Below, one piece after another: positions 25,454 through 35,493 of a DNA stretch of 64,000 nt; the stretch's first letter is position 1; every line of letters starts with the position of its first letter. Source of the stretch: Amycolatopsis deserti (GTDB taxonomy: Bacteria > Actinomycetota > Actinomycetes > Mycobacteriales > Pseudonocardiaceae); assembly GCF_014653945.1 (NCBI RefSeq), contig NZ_BNAU01000004.1, positions 124,001 through 188,000 on the forward strand, in the 5' to 3' direction. The translations under genes were made by a program, and so were the position numbers. Below the pieces are notes generated by a model. That model was not told where the DNA came from, did not search any database, and worked only from the letters and a program-made list of their open reading frames with translations.

Positions 25454-27266
25454 TTAGTTCGTGCGAGACGTCCTGAGATGCTTTCCAATGTATCCGACGT
25501 AAACTCGCCCTGTTGCGCGCACATCGTTGTAGTAGTGCAGACGGGGACTTATCATGCCGTACTGAGCGATCTTGAAATGCGCCCCCATAAAGACTTCTCC
25601 ATCGGGAGAAACATCAAGAGGTACTGGCAGCATTCGCAAGCGATAATACGGGTTGTTTGTCACATCTTCGCTCTCATCAGGCGCGTGACGCGTAGCAGAG
25701 TAGCTACGACATCCCGGCGGCGTGTCGGTTAGGTAGAGATGAACGCCACCGGTGAACTTCTGTTCAAGTATAGCCTGAGCATAGTCGTTAAGCGCTCCAA
25801 AAATGTCCCAGATCTTACCCGCCCACCCGCCGGATTCGTCGTACTGATCAAGCTCGAGCAACTTGTCGACCTCACCTGTAAATGATACGTTCGACCATTC
25901 TTCGAGCCTGTCCGCCAATTCTTCATACGCCACAGGCCGCCGTTCCGTTGACTCCTCGTCCGGAACCCAGATTCGCGCCGCCTGGTCAGTAACAATTAGT
26001 AACTTTTGCAGCCTGCGCACTTCGGCAGCGGCCTTCGCATATCCCTCTTCCGCGACTGCTGCGTCGAGCTGCGTGTCTTCCAGCCGCCTACTCACCTCAC
26101 GAAGGTCGCCACGGAGGCCGGCCACCTGGGATTCGTACGTGTTCAGCCGAGCCTCAATAGCTCCGCGGCCGGCTTGTGCACTTCGAGCGACAGCAGCTAG
26201 CTCTCCAAGCTCAAGTACGCCCTCGACGGTGATCGATCCCCCCAGGACAAGATCCAAGGCGTGAATTATGTCCTCGGACAGAAGCGCCGCCGGCGCCGCC
26301 TTCGTTTCACGATCGCGTTCCGGTTGAGAAACGGCCCGTTGCGCTGCTGACCGCGATGGGGTAGGCGTGTCAAGCTTGGCGAGAAGGCTGGCGTTCGTCA
26401 TCTGCGCAAATATGCGGTCGACCTTCATCGCAACGCCCGGAAGTGGCGTCTGGAGTGCGGCTTCTCGCGCACGTCGACCAAGCATAGGCGCAAGACGGCG
26501 GACCGGATCATTGGCGATACGATCCATTCCGAGAACCTTGTGACGCCTTGCATCCTCGACATCATCTGGTTCGACGCCGGGCCTGAATGTACGAACTGTC
26601 CAGGGATCTATGTTGTGAGCCGGCCCGATCGCGTTGTTGAAGATTCTCGTTGCTTCTGGAGATAATACGTAGGCGCCGGCAAGACCAACCGTCTCGCTGA
26701 GCAGGTTTCGTACGAGCAGGAGCCATCTGTCGAAAGGCAGACGTGGCTCAGATCCAGCAACAAAGACAAGGGTGCGGCGATTTGGATCGCAAACCGCCTC
26801 GACAAGTGCGTGGACATCCTCGCGCGTCTGGACAGGCTGCGCCTGTCCATGCCGAATATCGTGAGCGGGACGCATCGAAAACCTCGAGCAGCTGTCGCGC
26901 CAGGCCGGGCACTTTGGCGTTGATGTTGTCCGGGCCATCGAGATCGAGCCAAAGCCAAGGCTTGGATCGAACGTTTCCTGGAACGTCCAGAGTGAGCTGC
27001 GTAACCCACGCACCAGCAGTGTTCTGCTCAGTGATCACCGCACGCAGGGACCGGGAGCCATCGCGACGTTCTGACACCGCAAGTGAGCCAGTAGCGCGTG
27101 CACCGAGGACGGTTTCCGATCCGATCTTCAGAGCGTCAGCAGCAAGATCCTTCTTCCGAAGCCACGAGTGAAGCTGTTCAACGGTCATCTTCTTTACATC
27201 GCGTCGAGCATTGTTGACCTCGACAAACAGCCGATATTGCAACATCACCGGCCCCCCAATAGTCAT
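25454..27266 (-). pseudogene. Frameshifted uncharacterised protein beside the GmrSD nuclease
   Basis: Two overlapping minus-strand frames join into one protein of about 600 residues with a +1 shift near 26850-26885. The first part runs from MLQYRLFVEVNNARRDVKKM to ARQLLEVFDA. The second resumes at HDIRHGQAQPVQTREDVHAL and ends in GRVYVGYIGKHLRTSRTN. Visible parts are a beta-rich N terminus, a helical middle, a coiled coil around EARLNTYESQVAGLRGDLRE and a conserved-looking C-terminal beta domain. I recall similar unnamed proteins in Streptomyces but cannot name a family. Possible starts are ATG 27245, ATG 27266 and TTG 27368. Base composition is clearly lower in GC than the flanks. Confidence 0.6.
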
Positions 27267-27381
27267 CACTACCGTGATCTCGCAACGTGGGTCTGAGTGA
27301 AGATCAGGGTCTATAGGACCGCCGCGACAACGCGCACAAGTCACCAGCGTCGCCGCTGTAGCCGCCAATTTTTGAGGTCAG

Positions 27382-29895
27382 TCATCGATCCCCTACCGCT
27401 TGCTGGTGAAACCAGTCGAGCGCTTCGACCAGGCCGCTGCGTGCTTCGGGCTTGACGAGGACGTCCAGTCCAAACCCGGGGCGCAGGTCGAGCTTCGCAA
27501 GGGGGAGGTTGACCCCGTCGACCTTGTTCAGCCGCAGGCGCAGCTCTTCCCGCTGAGCGATGTCCTCGAACGGCGAGCGACTGCGGAGGTGCTGGAAGAC
27601 CACCTCGAACTTCCCGCTCGGGTAGATCGTCGCAGGCCAGATGTCGCCGCGCGGGTCGTCCTTTGCGCGGGACATCAGGAAGCACGACGTCTCCCCGCCC
27701 AGGCCGTAGGAAAGGTGCCCGCCGAGAGAAGTCCACGAACTGAGCAGCGCGACCACGGCTTGGGCCACTTCGACGCCCTGCTGTTCCGTGAGCTGAGCAA
27801 GGAATCGGTCCCGGAGTTGGGGATCCTGTCCGGGATCGAGATCGGGGACCGGCCCCGGTACCTCGGCGTCGAGCAGCAGCGCGAGCTCGTCGGTGGTTAT
27901 GCGCTGCGCGTCGTCAGCCCGGTCGTGGCTGTCGAACGCAACCCCCTCGGCGGCGAGGAGTTCCCGCGGGTCGTCGGCGCGCTCCGCGTTCAGCCAGGTG
28001 AAGTTGGGCGAGACCTTGCCATCGGACTGCAGCACCCGGTGTGCGTTGGGCGCGGTGGTCGTGGCCAGCCGCTGCCCGACGGCGACCGGGTGGGTGCCAA
28101 TCAACGCGGCCAGATCGCCATAGGTCGTCCACGAGCCAGCGGGAAGCTCGGCGAGCGCCCGGTTCATCACGTCCCAAGCCGTCCCCGACGGGCTCTTGAC
28201 CTCCACCTTCGGGCCCGGCCACTCGGCGATCACACGCTCGGCCAGGGCGCTCGCCCTGTCCTCGATCTCACGGCGACTCCAGCGTTCCTGCCGCGCGATT
28301 TCCTGGTTCATCAGTACACCGCTGGCGGACAGTTGCTTCCGCTTGACCGCGAAGGAACTGTTGCTGAGCTTCGAGTTGTAGCCCGTCAGAGTCAAGTTCC
28401 CCAGGGTGTGGACGAGTGACTCGTGCACCTGGGCGAAGCTCTCGCCCGGCGCCAGGTCCGCTCCGAGCATCTCCCGCCACTCGCGCGTCGGCGTCTGCGG
28501 GAGCACGTGCTCGATCGTCAGTGACGTCAGGTCGACAGGCTCCTTGTTGCCGTACGTCTCCTCCAGCCAGCGGAGCACCAGAGCACGCTGGTGCGGACGC
28601 CCGTTGAGGTAGTACGGGACGCTCCGGACCGCCGCCCGGATTTCTTCGTCGCTGGCGTAGTACTTGCGCCCCGTCGACAAGTACCGGCGGACCGCTTCGT
28701 CCACTGGTACGTCCGTGTCCATCTCGGTGACGACGGCGAGGAGGACCCGGTTGATGCTTGCGGTCGCCCGACCGATCAACAACCGCCGGACGAAGTAGCT
28801 CTCCACGTAGAGCATCGCCGACGCGATCTCTTCCGAACTGGCGGTGCCACGCTGCCGGCGGTCAAGCAGGTGGAGCAGGAGCGGGTAAACAGTCGTGGTG
28901 CCCCAGGCTCCGAGCCGTTGCAGCCGGTGGCGAACCAGAACGTCCTCCTCCCGCGAAGGGTCGAGGATGGTCCGCAACAGCTCACCAAGACGACCGAACC
29001 GGGCGACCTCGCTCTCGATCTCCTCCTCGGTCCGCAACTTGTCGAGCCTGCGCTGCTGTCCGGCATAGGTGTCGGCCTGCTTGATCCGCGGGTCCTGCTG
29101 GACGAGATCGAGCCAGAACAACAACTCGAGTTCGCTGCTGCTGAGGCGCTCCTGCAGCGGGAGCCACAGGGACTCGTAGACCATTGCGCCGCGGGTGGGC
29201 AAACGCATGAAGAGGTAGTTCCGCAGCAGGTCGCCCTGCGTCAACCGCAACCCGGTGTTGTTCAACGACTCGAAGATCCGATGGGCGTTGTCGCCGCGTT
29301 GAGCTGTCACCGACACCAGGGCGAGGCCGGAGATCACGGCGTTCTCGATCCGCTCGATGTCATCGAGGTCGTCGGGGTCATCAATGCCAGCCAGCTGGGC
29401 CGAGAAGAAGCGGTAGGCCGCGCCGACCCGGTCAGCCCCACCCTTGTCCGGCGCGCCGGTCAAGCACGCCAGGTATGCGGGCCGGTCGGCCTGGGTCGGC
29501 ACGAGCTTGAGCCGCTGTTGCTCGGGCTTCCACTTGTTGATCAGGTACTGCTGGTCGATGCGCTCCCGATGTTCCGCGCTCTCCTTTTCCGCCCGGTAGT
29601 CACGCAGAGCGCAAAGGAGGATGGACAAGGTGGTCAGGCGCTGCTGCCCGTCGATGACGAGGAACTCCTGCACACCGGCCGGACCGTTGTTCGGACTGGG
29701 AGCGAGGACCAGGGAACCGATGAAGTGCGTCAACTCGGGATCCTGCACCCGGTCGTCCGCGAGCTGGGTGATGTCGTCCCAGAGCCGCTGCAATTGATCG
29801 TTGGTCCAGGAGTAGGTCCGTTGGTACAGCGGCACCTGGTATTGCTTGGAACCCTCCAGTAGTTCCTGCAGGGTCGTCTCACGCGCCGCAACCAC
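27382..29895 (-). CDS. GmrSD-type nuclease (DUF262 + DUF1524) with alkyltransferase-like domain
   Basis: 837 residues. The N-terminal DUF262 (GmrS-like NTPase) has YQRTYSW and IDGQQRLTTL (DGQQR at 82-86). A helical middle is followed by a DUF1524 HNH-type nuclease (IEHVLPQTP near 460, then LGNLTLTGYNSKLSN). An MGMT/ATL-like domain (about 570-650, WTTYGDLAALIGTHPVAVGQ) has the catalytic Cys of PCHRV replaced (NAHRV), as in DNA-binding ATL proteins. A C-terminal domain of about 140 residues is unassigned. The fused GmrSD family degrades modified phage DNA. GTG start with GGGGGA upstream. It precedes the frameshifted gene on the same strand. Confidence 0.88.
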   Translation of the reverse strand: MVAARETTLQELLEGSKQYQVPLYQRTYSWTNDQLQRLWDDITQLADDRVQDPELTHFIGSLVLAPSPNNGPAGVQEFLVIDGQQRLTTLSILLCALRDYRAEKESAEHRERIDQQYLINKWKPEQQRLKLVPTQADRPAYLACLTGAPDKGGADRVGAAYRFFSAQLAGIDDPDDLDDIERIENAVISGLALVSVTAQRGDNAHRIFESLNNTGLRLTQGDLLRNYLFMRLPTRGAMVYESLWLPLQERLSSSELELLFWLDLVQQDPRIKQADTYAGQQRRLDKLRTEEEIESEVARFGRLGELLRTILDPSREEDVLVRHRLQRLGAWGTTTVYPLLLHLLDRRQRGTASSEEIASAMLYVESYFVRRLLIGRATASINRVLLAVVTEMDTDVPVDEAVRRYLSTGRKYYASDEEIRAAVRSVPYYLNGRPHQRALVLRWLEETYGNKEPVDLTSLTIEHVLPQTPTREWREMLGADLAPGESFAQVHESLVHTLGNLTLTGYNSKLSNSSFAVKRKQLSASGVLMNQEIARQERWSRREIEDRASALAERVIAEWPGPKVEVKSPSGTAWDVMNRALAELPAGSWTTYGDLAALIGTHPVAVGQRLATTTAPNAHRVLQSDGKVSPNFTWLNAERADDPRELLAAEGVAFDSHDRADDAQRITTDELALLLDAEVPGPVPDLDPGQDPQLRDRFLAQLTEQQGVEVAQAVVALLSSWTSLGGHLSYGLGGETSCFLMSRAKDDPRGDIWPATIYPSGKFEVVFQHLRSRSPFEDIAQREELRLRLNKVDGVNLPLAKLDLRPGFGLDVLVKPEARSGLVEALDWFHQQAVGDR

Positions 29896-30007
29896 TTGGT
29901 CCCCCTTCGTCCACGACCGACGATGAATCTGTCGGAGAAACCCGTGGACGCCGTTAGCACGAAAACGGGCACAAGATCATAACAACGTTCTACGCACGGG
30001 CCGGCCG

Positions 30008-30586
30008 CTAACGCACCACCTCGTACGCCAGGTGTGTCACCCCATTGCCCTCCACCACCGTGGGGTTGCTCAACCGCACGGGGGTCTTTGCCAGGTTCTC
30101 GAACCAGCGGACGCCTTCCCCCAGCAGCACGGGTACCTGGTCCACGTTGATGGCGTCCAGCAGGCCCGCGTCGAGGGCTTGCTGGGCTATCTTCGCGCTC
30201 GCGATCACCACGTCCTTCGAACCCGCCAGCTCCGACGCCACCCGCACCGCTTCCTCGACGCTGGACACGAACGTGAAGCCCGCCGGTGCGTCGGCGGGTG
30301 TCGAGTGCGACACCACCACCACCGGGACCCCCATCGGGTGCTTGCCGCCCCAGCCGTGGGTGATGTCGTACAGGTGGCGGCCCGCGATGAGGGCTCCGAC
30401 CCGGGACATCGCGGCCGTCATGTACTCCGCGCTCGCCGGGGACATGCGGAACGTCGCCCACTCCACGGCGGTCGGGACCTCCACCTCGCCGTTGCCCATC
30501 CAGCCGAACAGCAGGTCGATGCCGTCGCCGGGGTCGGCGATGAAACCGTCGAGGGACATGGACATGTTGGCGATGACCTTGCTCAT
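30008..30586 (-). CDS. Dihydrofolate-reductase-like (RibD C-terminal) protein
   Basis: 192 residues of the RibD_C/DHFR fold: N-terminal VIANMSMSLDGFIADP, a central GGKHPMGVPVVVVSH segment and the NADPH-site block VVIASAKIAQQALDAGLLDA. These YwjB-like proteins are putative reductases with unknown substrates and are not the essential FolA. The ATG at 30586 is chosen because GAAGGAGAAC precedes it. Divergent from the ATPase/LuxR regulator with a 108-bp gap. Confidence 0.87.
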   Translation of the reverse strand: MSKVIANMSMSLDGFIADPGDGIDLLFGWMGNGEVEVPTAVEWATFRMSPASAEYMTAAMSRVGALIAGRHLYDITHGWGGKHPMGVPVVVVSHSTPADAPAGFTFVSSVEEAVRVASELAGSKDVVIASAKIAQQALDAGLLDAINVDQVPVLLGEGVRWFENLAKTPVRLSNPTVVEGNGVTHLAYEVVR

Positions 30587-30694
30587 TTTCCGTTCTCCTT
30601 CGTCGCGTGAACCGGACAGCCATGACTCTGCCGCCCGGGCGCGCCGGAAATATCGGCCACCTGGCCACCATCCGGGGTGGCACACTGATCCGCG

Positions 30695-33163
30695 ATGTCA
30701 GCCACCCTGCCGCCGCAGCTCACCCCGTTCGTCGGGCGGGACGAGGAACTGGGCGCGCTCGCCGCGGAACTCGCCGCGAATCGCCTGGTCACGGTCGCCG
30801 GGCCGGGCGGGTGCGGCAAGACGCGGCTGGCCCTGCAGGTGGCCGGCACCCACGACGACGTCCGCTGGGCCGACCTCACCGCCACCACCGACGGAACAGT
30901 CGTGCCGAAGCTCCTCGCCGCCGCCACCGACACCCTGCTCACCCCGGACCACGGCTCACTCGCGCGGCAGATCGGCGACCGCCGAATGCTGGTCTGCCTG
31001 GACAACTGCGAACACGTCCTCACCGCCGCCGCCGACGCCGCCCTCGAGCTGATCACCACCTGCCCGAACGTCACCGTCCTCGCCACCAGCCGCGAACCCC
31101 TCGGCGTGCCCGGCGAGCGCGTCTGGCGGGTGCCCTCGCTCAAGGCCGCGGACGCCGTCGCGCTCTTCCAGGCCCGGTCGGGCACCGGCGAGACCACCGC
31201 GACGAGCACCCTGTGCGCCCGGCTGGACGGCATCCCGCTGGCGATCGAGCTGGCCGCCGCCTGGTCGGGCACCCTGTCCGTCCCCGAGATCCTGGACGGC
31301 CTCGACGACCGGTTCGCCCTGCTGGTGCGCGGCCCGCGCGGCGTGGCGGCGCGGCACCAGACCCTCGCGGCGTCCATGGCGTGGAGCCACGACCTGCTCG
31401 ACGAACCCGACCGCGTCCTCTTCCGCCGCCTCGGTGTCTTCCACGGCGGCTTCACGCTCGACGCGGCCGCCGGCGTGTGCGGGTCCCGGATGGCGGTGCT
31501 CACCGGGCTCGGCCGGCTGGTCGACAAGTCGCTCGTCATCGCGGACACGACCGGGCCGGCCACCCGGTACCGGATGCTGGAGACGATCCGTCAGTACGCC
31601 CTGGCCCGGCTGGCCGCCTCCGGCGAGGAGGACGCGATCCGCGACCGGCACCTGGACACGTTCCTCGCGATCGTCGAGGAAGCCGCGCCGCTGCTCGGCA
31701 CCGACAAGGACGCCTGGCGCGCGGTGGTGGGCCCCGAGCAGGAGAACCTGCGGGCCGCGATCGAGCACGGTCTCGCCGCCGAGGACCCGGACCGCGGCCG
31801 GCGGCTGGCGGCCGGGCTGGCCTGGTTGTGGCACCTCAACGGCCGCGGCCACGAGGGCATGACCCTGCTGCGCCAGGCCGTCGACCGCGGCCCGGCCGGC
31901 ACGGAGCTGCAGGCCCGGCTGCTGACCGGGCTCGCGCTCGTCGCCGACACGATGGGCCTGGACCACGACCCGGCGCGGGCGGCGCTGGAGATCGTCCCGG
32001 ACGACGGCCTGGCCACGCTGCTGTGCGCGCTCGGTGAACTGGTCCGCGACTTCGACACCGCGGCGAAGCTCGCCGAGCGGGCGCGGGTGAGCGAGGATGG
32101 CTTCGTCCAGGACGGCGCGACGGCGTTGCTCGGCATCATCGCCCACCTGCGCGACGACCACGCGGTTGCTGTTCCGTTGCTGGAAGCCGCAGTGGAGGGA
32201 CTGCTGCGACGGCGGGACCGCGGAGTCGCGTCGACCGCGTTGTCCTTCCTCGCGACGAGCGCGCTGTACACCGGGCAGGTCGCGCGGGCTCGCGAGCTCG
32301 CGGCCGAGGGCGTGCGCGTGGCCCGGCCGCTGGAGGACTACCACCGCATCGGCTCCGCGACGAGCGTCCTCGCGGTGGTCGAGGGCACCGCCGGCAACCT
32401 CGACGAGGCGCGGGCCGTGCTCGATCCGATGGTCCGGCTCGTCCACGGCGCCGAATCGCCGCCGTTCGTGCCGGGGCTGGCGCGCGCGGTGGGGTACCTG
32501 CACCTGTGGTCCGGTTCGCCGGCCGAGGCGATCGGCTGGTTCCGGCGCGAGAGCACCCCGACGGCGCTGGTCGGGCTCGCCGAAGCGCTGCGGCTGGCCG
32601 GGGACCTCGACGAGGCGGCGGAGGTGGCCGAGCGCGCCCTCGCCGCCGCCCGGCAGGCGGGGATGCCGAAGGTGATCGCCGACGCGCTGGAGCAGTCCGC
32701 GATCCTGTCCGACTCGGCGGATCTGCACCACGAAGCGCTGGCGATCCGGGCGGAACACGGGCTGTGGCTGTGTTGCGTGAGCAGCTTGGAAGCGCTTTCC
32801 GGCGAGCCGCTCCAGCAGGCGTGCGAGCGCGCGAAGCGGGACATGGGCCTGCCACACGGCCCGGTGCCCGACAACGCGATGCCGTTGCGGGAGGCCATCG
32901 ACTACGCCCGTCGCGCGCGGGGGAAGCGCGGCCGACCGGCGAGCGGCTGGGCGAGCCTGACGCCGACCGAAGAGAGCGTGGTGCGCCTTGCCGCGCAGGG
33001 GCTGAACAACCCGGAGATCGGCGCCCGGTTGTTCATGAGCCGCAGCACGGTCAAGACGCACCTGTCGCACATCTACGCCAAGCTCGGCGTCACCAACCGC
33101 ACCGAGCTGGCGGCCGCCAGTGCCGACCGCTCGGCGGCACCCGACGCCCCGGTCAAGGGTTGA
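30695..33163 (+). CDS. STAND-ATPase LuxR-family regulator
   Basis: 822 residues: AAA/NB-ARC ATPase with Walker A GPGGCGKT at about 36-43 and Walker B MLVCLDNCEHV near 98. TPR-like helices follow, and a C-terminal LuxR helix-turn-helix (SLTPTEESVVRLAAQGLNNP, then SRSTVKTHLSHIYAKL). Related in its ATPase to the SARP at 408 but with the DNA-binding domain at the other end. It probably controls the divergent DHFR-like gene (inference). The stop overlaps the convergent antiporter gene by 11 bp. Confidence 0.92.
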   Translation: MSATLPPQLTPFVGRDEELGALAAELAANRLVTVAGPGGCGKTRLALQVAGTHDDVRWADLTATTDGTVVPKLLAAATDTLLTPDHGSLARQIGDRRMLVCLDNCEHVLTAAADAALELITTCPNVTVLATSREPLGVPGERVWRVPSLKAADAVALFQARSGTGETTATSTLCARLDGIPLAIELAAAWSGTLSVPEILDGLDDRFALLVRGPRGVAARHQTLAASMAWSHDLLDEPDRVLFRRLGVFHGGFTLDAAAGVCGSRMAVLTGLGRLVDKSLVIADTTGPATRYRMLETIRQYALARLAASGEEDAIRDRHLDTFLAIVEEAAPLLGTDKDAWRAVVGPEQENLRAAIEHGLAAEDPDRGRRLAAGLAWLWHLNGRGHEGMTLLRQAVDRGPAGTELQARLLTGLALVADTMGLDHDPARAALEIVPDDGLATLLCALGELVRDFDTAAKLAERARVSEDGFVQDGATALLGIIAHLRDDHAVAVPLLEAAVEGLLRRRDRGVASTALSFLATSALYTGQVARARELAAEGVRVARPLEDYHRIGSATSVLAVVEGTAGNLDEARAVLDPMVRLVHGAESPPFVPGLARAVGYLHLWSGSPAEAIGWFRRESTPTALVGLAEALRLAGDLDEAAEVAERALAAARQAGMPKVIADALEQSAILSDSADLHHEALAIRAEHGLWLCCVSSLEALSGEPLQQACERAKRDMGLPHGPVPDNAMPLREAIDYARRARGKRGRPASGWASLTPTEESVVRLAAQGLNNPEIGARLFMSRSTVKTHLSHIYAKLGVTNRTELAAASADRSAAPDAPVKG

Positions 33164-34238
33164 CGGCCAGGAAGAGGAAGCTCGCGAACAGGGCGAGGTG
33201 GACGCCGCCCTGCAGGGGTGTCGCCCGGCCCGGCACCACCGTCAGCACGCCGGTCACCACGGTGAGCGCGAGCAGCACCAGGTGCGTGCTGCCGAGGCCG
33301 AGCACGAGCGTGCCGGGCAGCCAGATCGAGGCGAGCGCGATCGCCGGGATGGTGAGCCCGATGCTCGCCATCGCCGAGCCGAGCGCGAGGTTGAGGCTGG
33401 TCTGGATGCGGTCGCGCCGGGCGGCCCGCAGCGCGGCGATGGTCTCCGGCAGCAGCACCAGCAGCGCGATCACCACACCGACCACCGCGTGCGGCAGACC
33501 GGCGTTGTCCACACCCGCCTCGATCGCCGGGGAGACGACCTTCGCGTCGCCGACCACGGCCACCAGCGCGATCAGCAGGAAGACCAGGCTGAACCAGGCC
33601 GCGCCGGAGCTGGGCGGCTCGGCGTGCTCGTCGGCGCCCTGCTTGACCGGCAGGAAGTAGTCGCGGTGCCGGTAGGTCTGCATCGCCACGAACAGGCCGT
33701 ACAGCACGAGCGACGCCACGCCCGCGAACGCCAGCTGCGCCGGGGAGAACTCCGGGCCGGGACGGCTGGTGGTGAAGGTCGGCAGGACCAGGCTCAGCGT
33801 GGCCAGCGTCGCGACGGTCGCGAGCGCCGCGCCGGCACCCTCGGCGTTGAACACCGCGACCCGGTGCCGCAACGCGCCGACCAACAGCGACACGCCGAGG
33901 ATGCCGTTGCAGGTGATCATCACGGCGGCGAACACCGTGTCCCGCGCCAGGGTGGCGGTCTTCCCGCCGCCGTCAGCCATCAGAGTGACGATCAACGCGA
34001 CTTCGATCACCGTGACGGCGACGGCCAGCACGAGTGACCCGAACGGTTCACCGATCCGGTGGGCCACGACCTCCGCGTGGTGCACCGCGGCGAGGACGGC
34101 CGCAGCCAGGCACAGCGCGACCACGATGACGAGCGGCAACGGGAGTTTCCGGCCCCAGCTCAGCACCAGTGCGAGGACGGCCACCAGCGGGCCCAGTACG
34201 GTCCAGTCGGTCAGCCGGGATCGAATTCGGGCGCCCAC
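33153..34238 (-). CDS. Calcium/proton antiporter, ChaA-like (CaCA family)
   Basis: A 361-residue membrane protein with about 11 hydrophobic segments and the two inverted CaCA alpha repeats: GEPFGSLVLAVAVTVIEVAL in the first half and LLPETIAALRAARRDRIQTS followed by LNLALGSAMASIGLT in the second. It would exchange Ca2+ (or Na+/K+) for protons across the membrane. GTG start. An acidic cytosolic loop (KQGADEHAEPP) separates the halves. Convergent overlap with the upstream regulator gene. Confidence 0.9.
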   Translation of the reverse strand: MGARIRSRLTDWTVLGPLVAVLALVLSWGRKLPLPLVIVVALCLAAAVLAAVHHAEVVAHRIGEPFGSLVLAVAVTVIEVALIVTLMADGGGKTATLARDTVFAAVMITCNGILGVSLLVGALRHRVAVFNAEGAGAALATVATLATLSLVLPTFTTSRPGPEFSPAQLAFAGVASLVLYGLFVAMQTYRHRDYFLPVKQGADEHAEPPSSGAAWFSLVFLLIALVAVVGDAKVVSPAIEAGVDNAGLPHAVVGVVIALLVLLPETIAALRAARRDRIQTSLNLALGSAMASIGLTIPAIALASIWLPGTLVLGLGSTHLVLLALTVVTGVLTVVPGRATPLQGGVHLALFASFLFLAVNP

Positions 34239-34444
34239 AGGCCCACCCTGCCACAGCGATCAACTCCCAGCCGGGCTTGCGCGCGCCGCCGGTCTGTGGT
34301 GCCCTGTCACCCCTGGGTGGTTGTTATCACGCGATCGAGCGATCTGCATCACACCGGGGTACCGATCTTGGGGTCCCGGCCGATAGAAAGCGCGACGACT
34401 CGGCGCGGAACGACACTGGACGAGTGACGAGGAAGGTACGCCCT

Positions 34445-35452
34445 GTGACGACAGGTGCCCACAGCCTGGGAACCGGAAGCGGGGCGACGACGGTCGCCGA
34501 ACTGCTCGCGCGCAGTGATCGCCCGGTTCGGCAGCGTCACTCCCGGGCGGCCGAACCCTCCCCGGTCGAGATGACGATGCCGAACATGGTCGCCGCCATC
34601 TCCGTGCTCGACTCGAAGTCCCCGCGCCGCCTGGAGCGCCCGCCGGTGGCGAGCACCGCTGGGATGCGCGTGTTCGGGACCGGCTCGTTCGGTTCGGCCG
34701 GGACGGTCGGTGCCACCCTGCGCGGCAGCGACCAAGGTGGCCGCGCCGGACGGACGACGGCTCCTGGCGCGATGACCGGCGAGCAGACGCCGGCCGCGCT
34801 CGCGACGACCCCGGTCGCCCCGCCGCCACCGGCCGACCCGCCTGCCGATTCGCCGGTCGCGGAGGTCAAGGCGGCCCAGACGATCGTCTTCGAGGCCTGC
34901 GTCGTGGACGACGAGCCGGCCGAGCCGCTGATCGTGCCGGTCGACGAGGACGCCGACGTGCAGCCGGCGAAGGAGCGGCGGAACCGGCCGCTGATCCTGG
35001 CCACCGCGAGCGCCGGGCTGACGCTGGCCGGCGCGATGCTCGTCGGCGGCTGGATCGCCGGGCCGGGTGACGCGCCCGAGCCGGTCAGCCTGTCCGGTGG
35101 GCACGCCGCGCCACAGGAGCCGACCGTGGCCGACCAGGGCGAGCAGGCCGACGCGGTCCCGCCGCAGGGCCGGTTCACCGGCATCCTGCCGGTCGCCGCG
35201 ACGAAGCAGGCGGCGCCGCAGACGGCCACGCCGAAGGCCGCCGCGCCGACCACGAAGAAGCCGACCCGGCAGGCGGCGCCGAAGCAGACCCAGCAGGCGC
35301 CGAAGCCACAGTTCTCCGTTCCGCAGTACCAGATCCCGCGTTACGACCGGGACTGGCGCGAGTACGAGCGCGAGTTCGACTACGACTACGGGCACGACTA
35401 CGACTACGGCCGGGACCGCTACGACGACCGGCACGGCCACCGGCACCGCTGA
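34445..35452 (+). CDS. Single-pass membrane protein with VAELLAR motif and Tyr/Asp-rich tail
   Basis: 335 residues of unknown function. An N-terminal TTVAELLARSDRPVRQR motif begins the protein. A low-complexity cytosolic part, one membrane helix (LILATASAGLTLAGAMLVGG, about 178-200) and an external Ala/Pro/Gln/Lys-rich linker follow. The tail is dense in Tyr, Asp, Arg and His (YDRDWREYEREFDYDYGHDY). The motif also opens the truncated membrane protein at 63696. The GTG at 34445 has AGGAAGG upstream; the GTG at 34424 is the alternative. Confidence 0.65.
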   Translation: MTTGAHSLGTGSGATTVAELLARSDRPVRQRHSRAAEPSPVEMTMPNMVAAISVLDSKSPRRLERPPVASTAGMRVFGTGSFGSAGTVGATLRGSDQGGRAGRTTAPGAMTGEQTPAALATTPVAPPPPADPPADSPVAEVKAAQTIVFEACVVDDEPAEPLIVPVDEDADVQPAKERRNRPLILATASAGLTLAGAMLVGGWIAGPGDAPEPVSLSGGHAAPQEPTVADQGEQADAVPPQGRFTGILPVAATKQAAPQTATPKAAAPTTKKPTRQAAPKQTQQAPKPQFSVPQYQIPRYDRDWREYEREFDYDYGHDYDYGRDRYDDRHGHRHR

Positions 35453-35493
35453 GCTGTTGACGCCCCACCGGCGGCGGCGGATCATCGCCGGTG

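Noticed and set aside
25122..30007. Direct repeat of the tRNA-Arg 3' end marking attL/attR
   Set aside because: No second copy of the tRNA 3' terminal sequence was found on the far side of the island.
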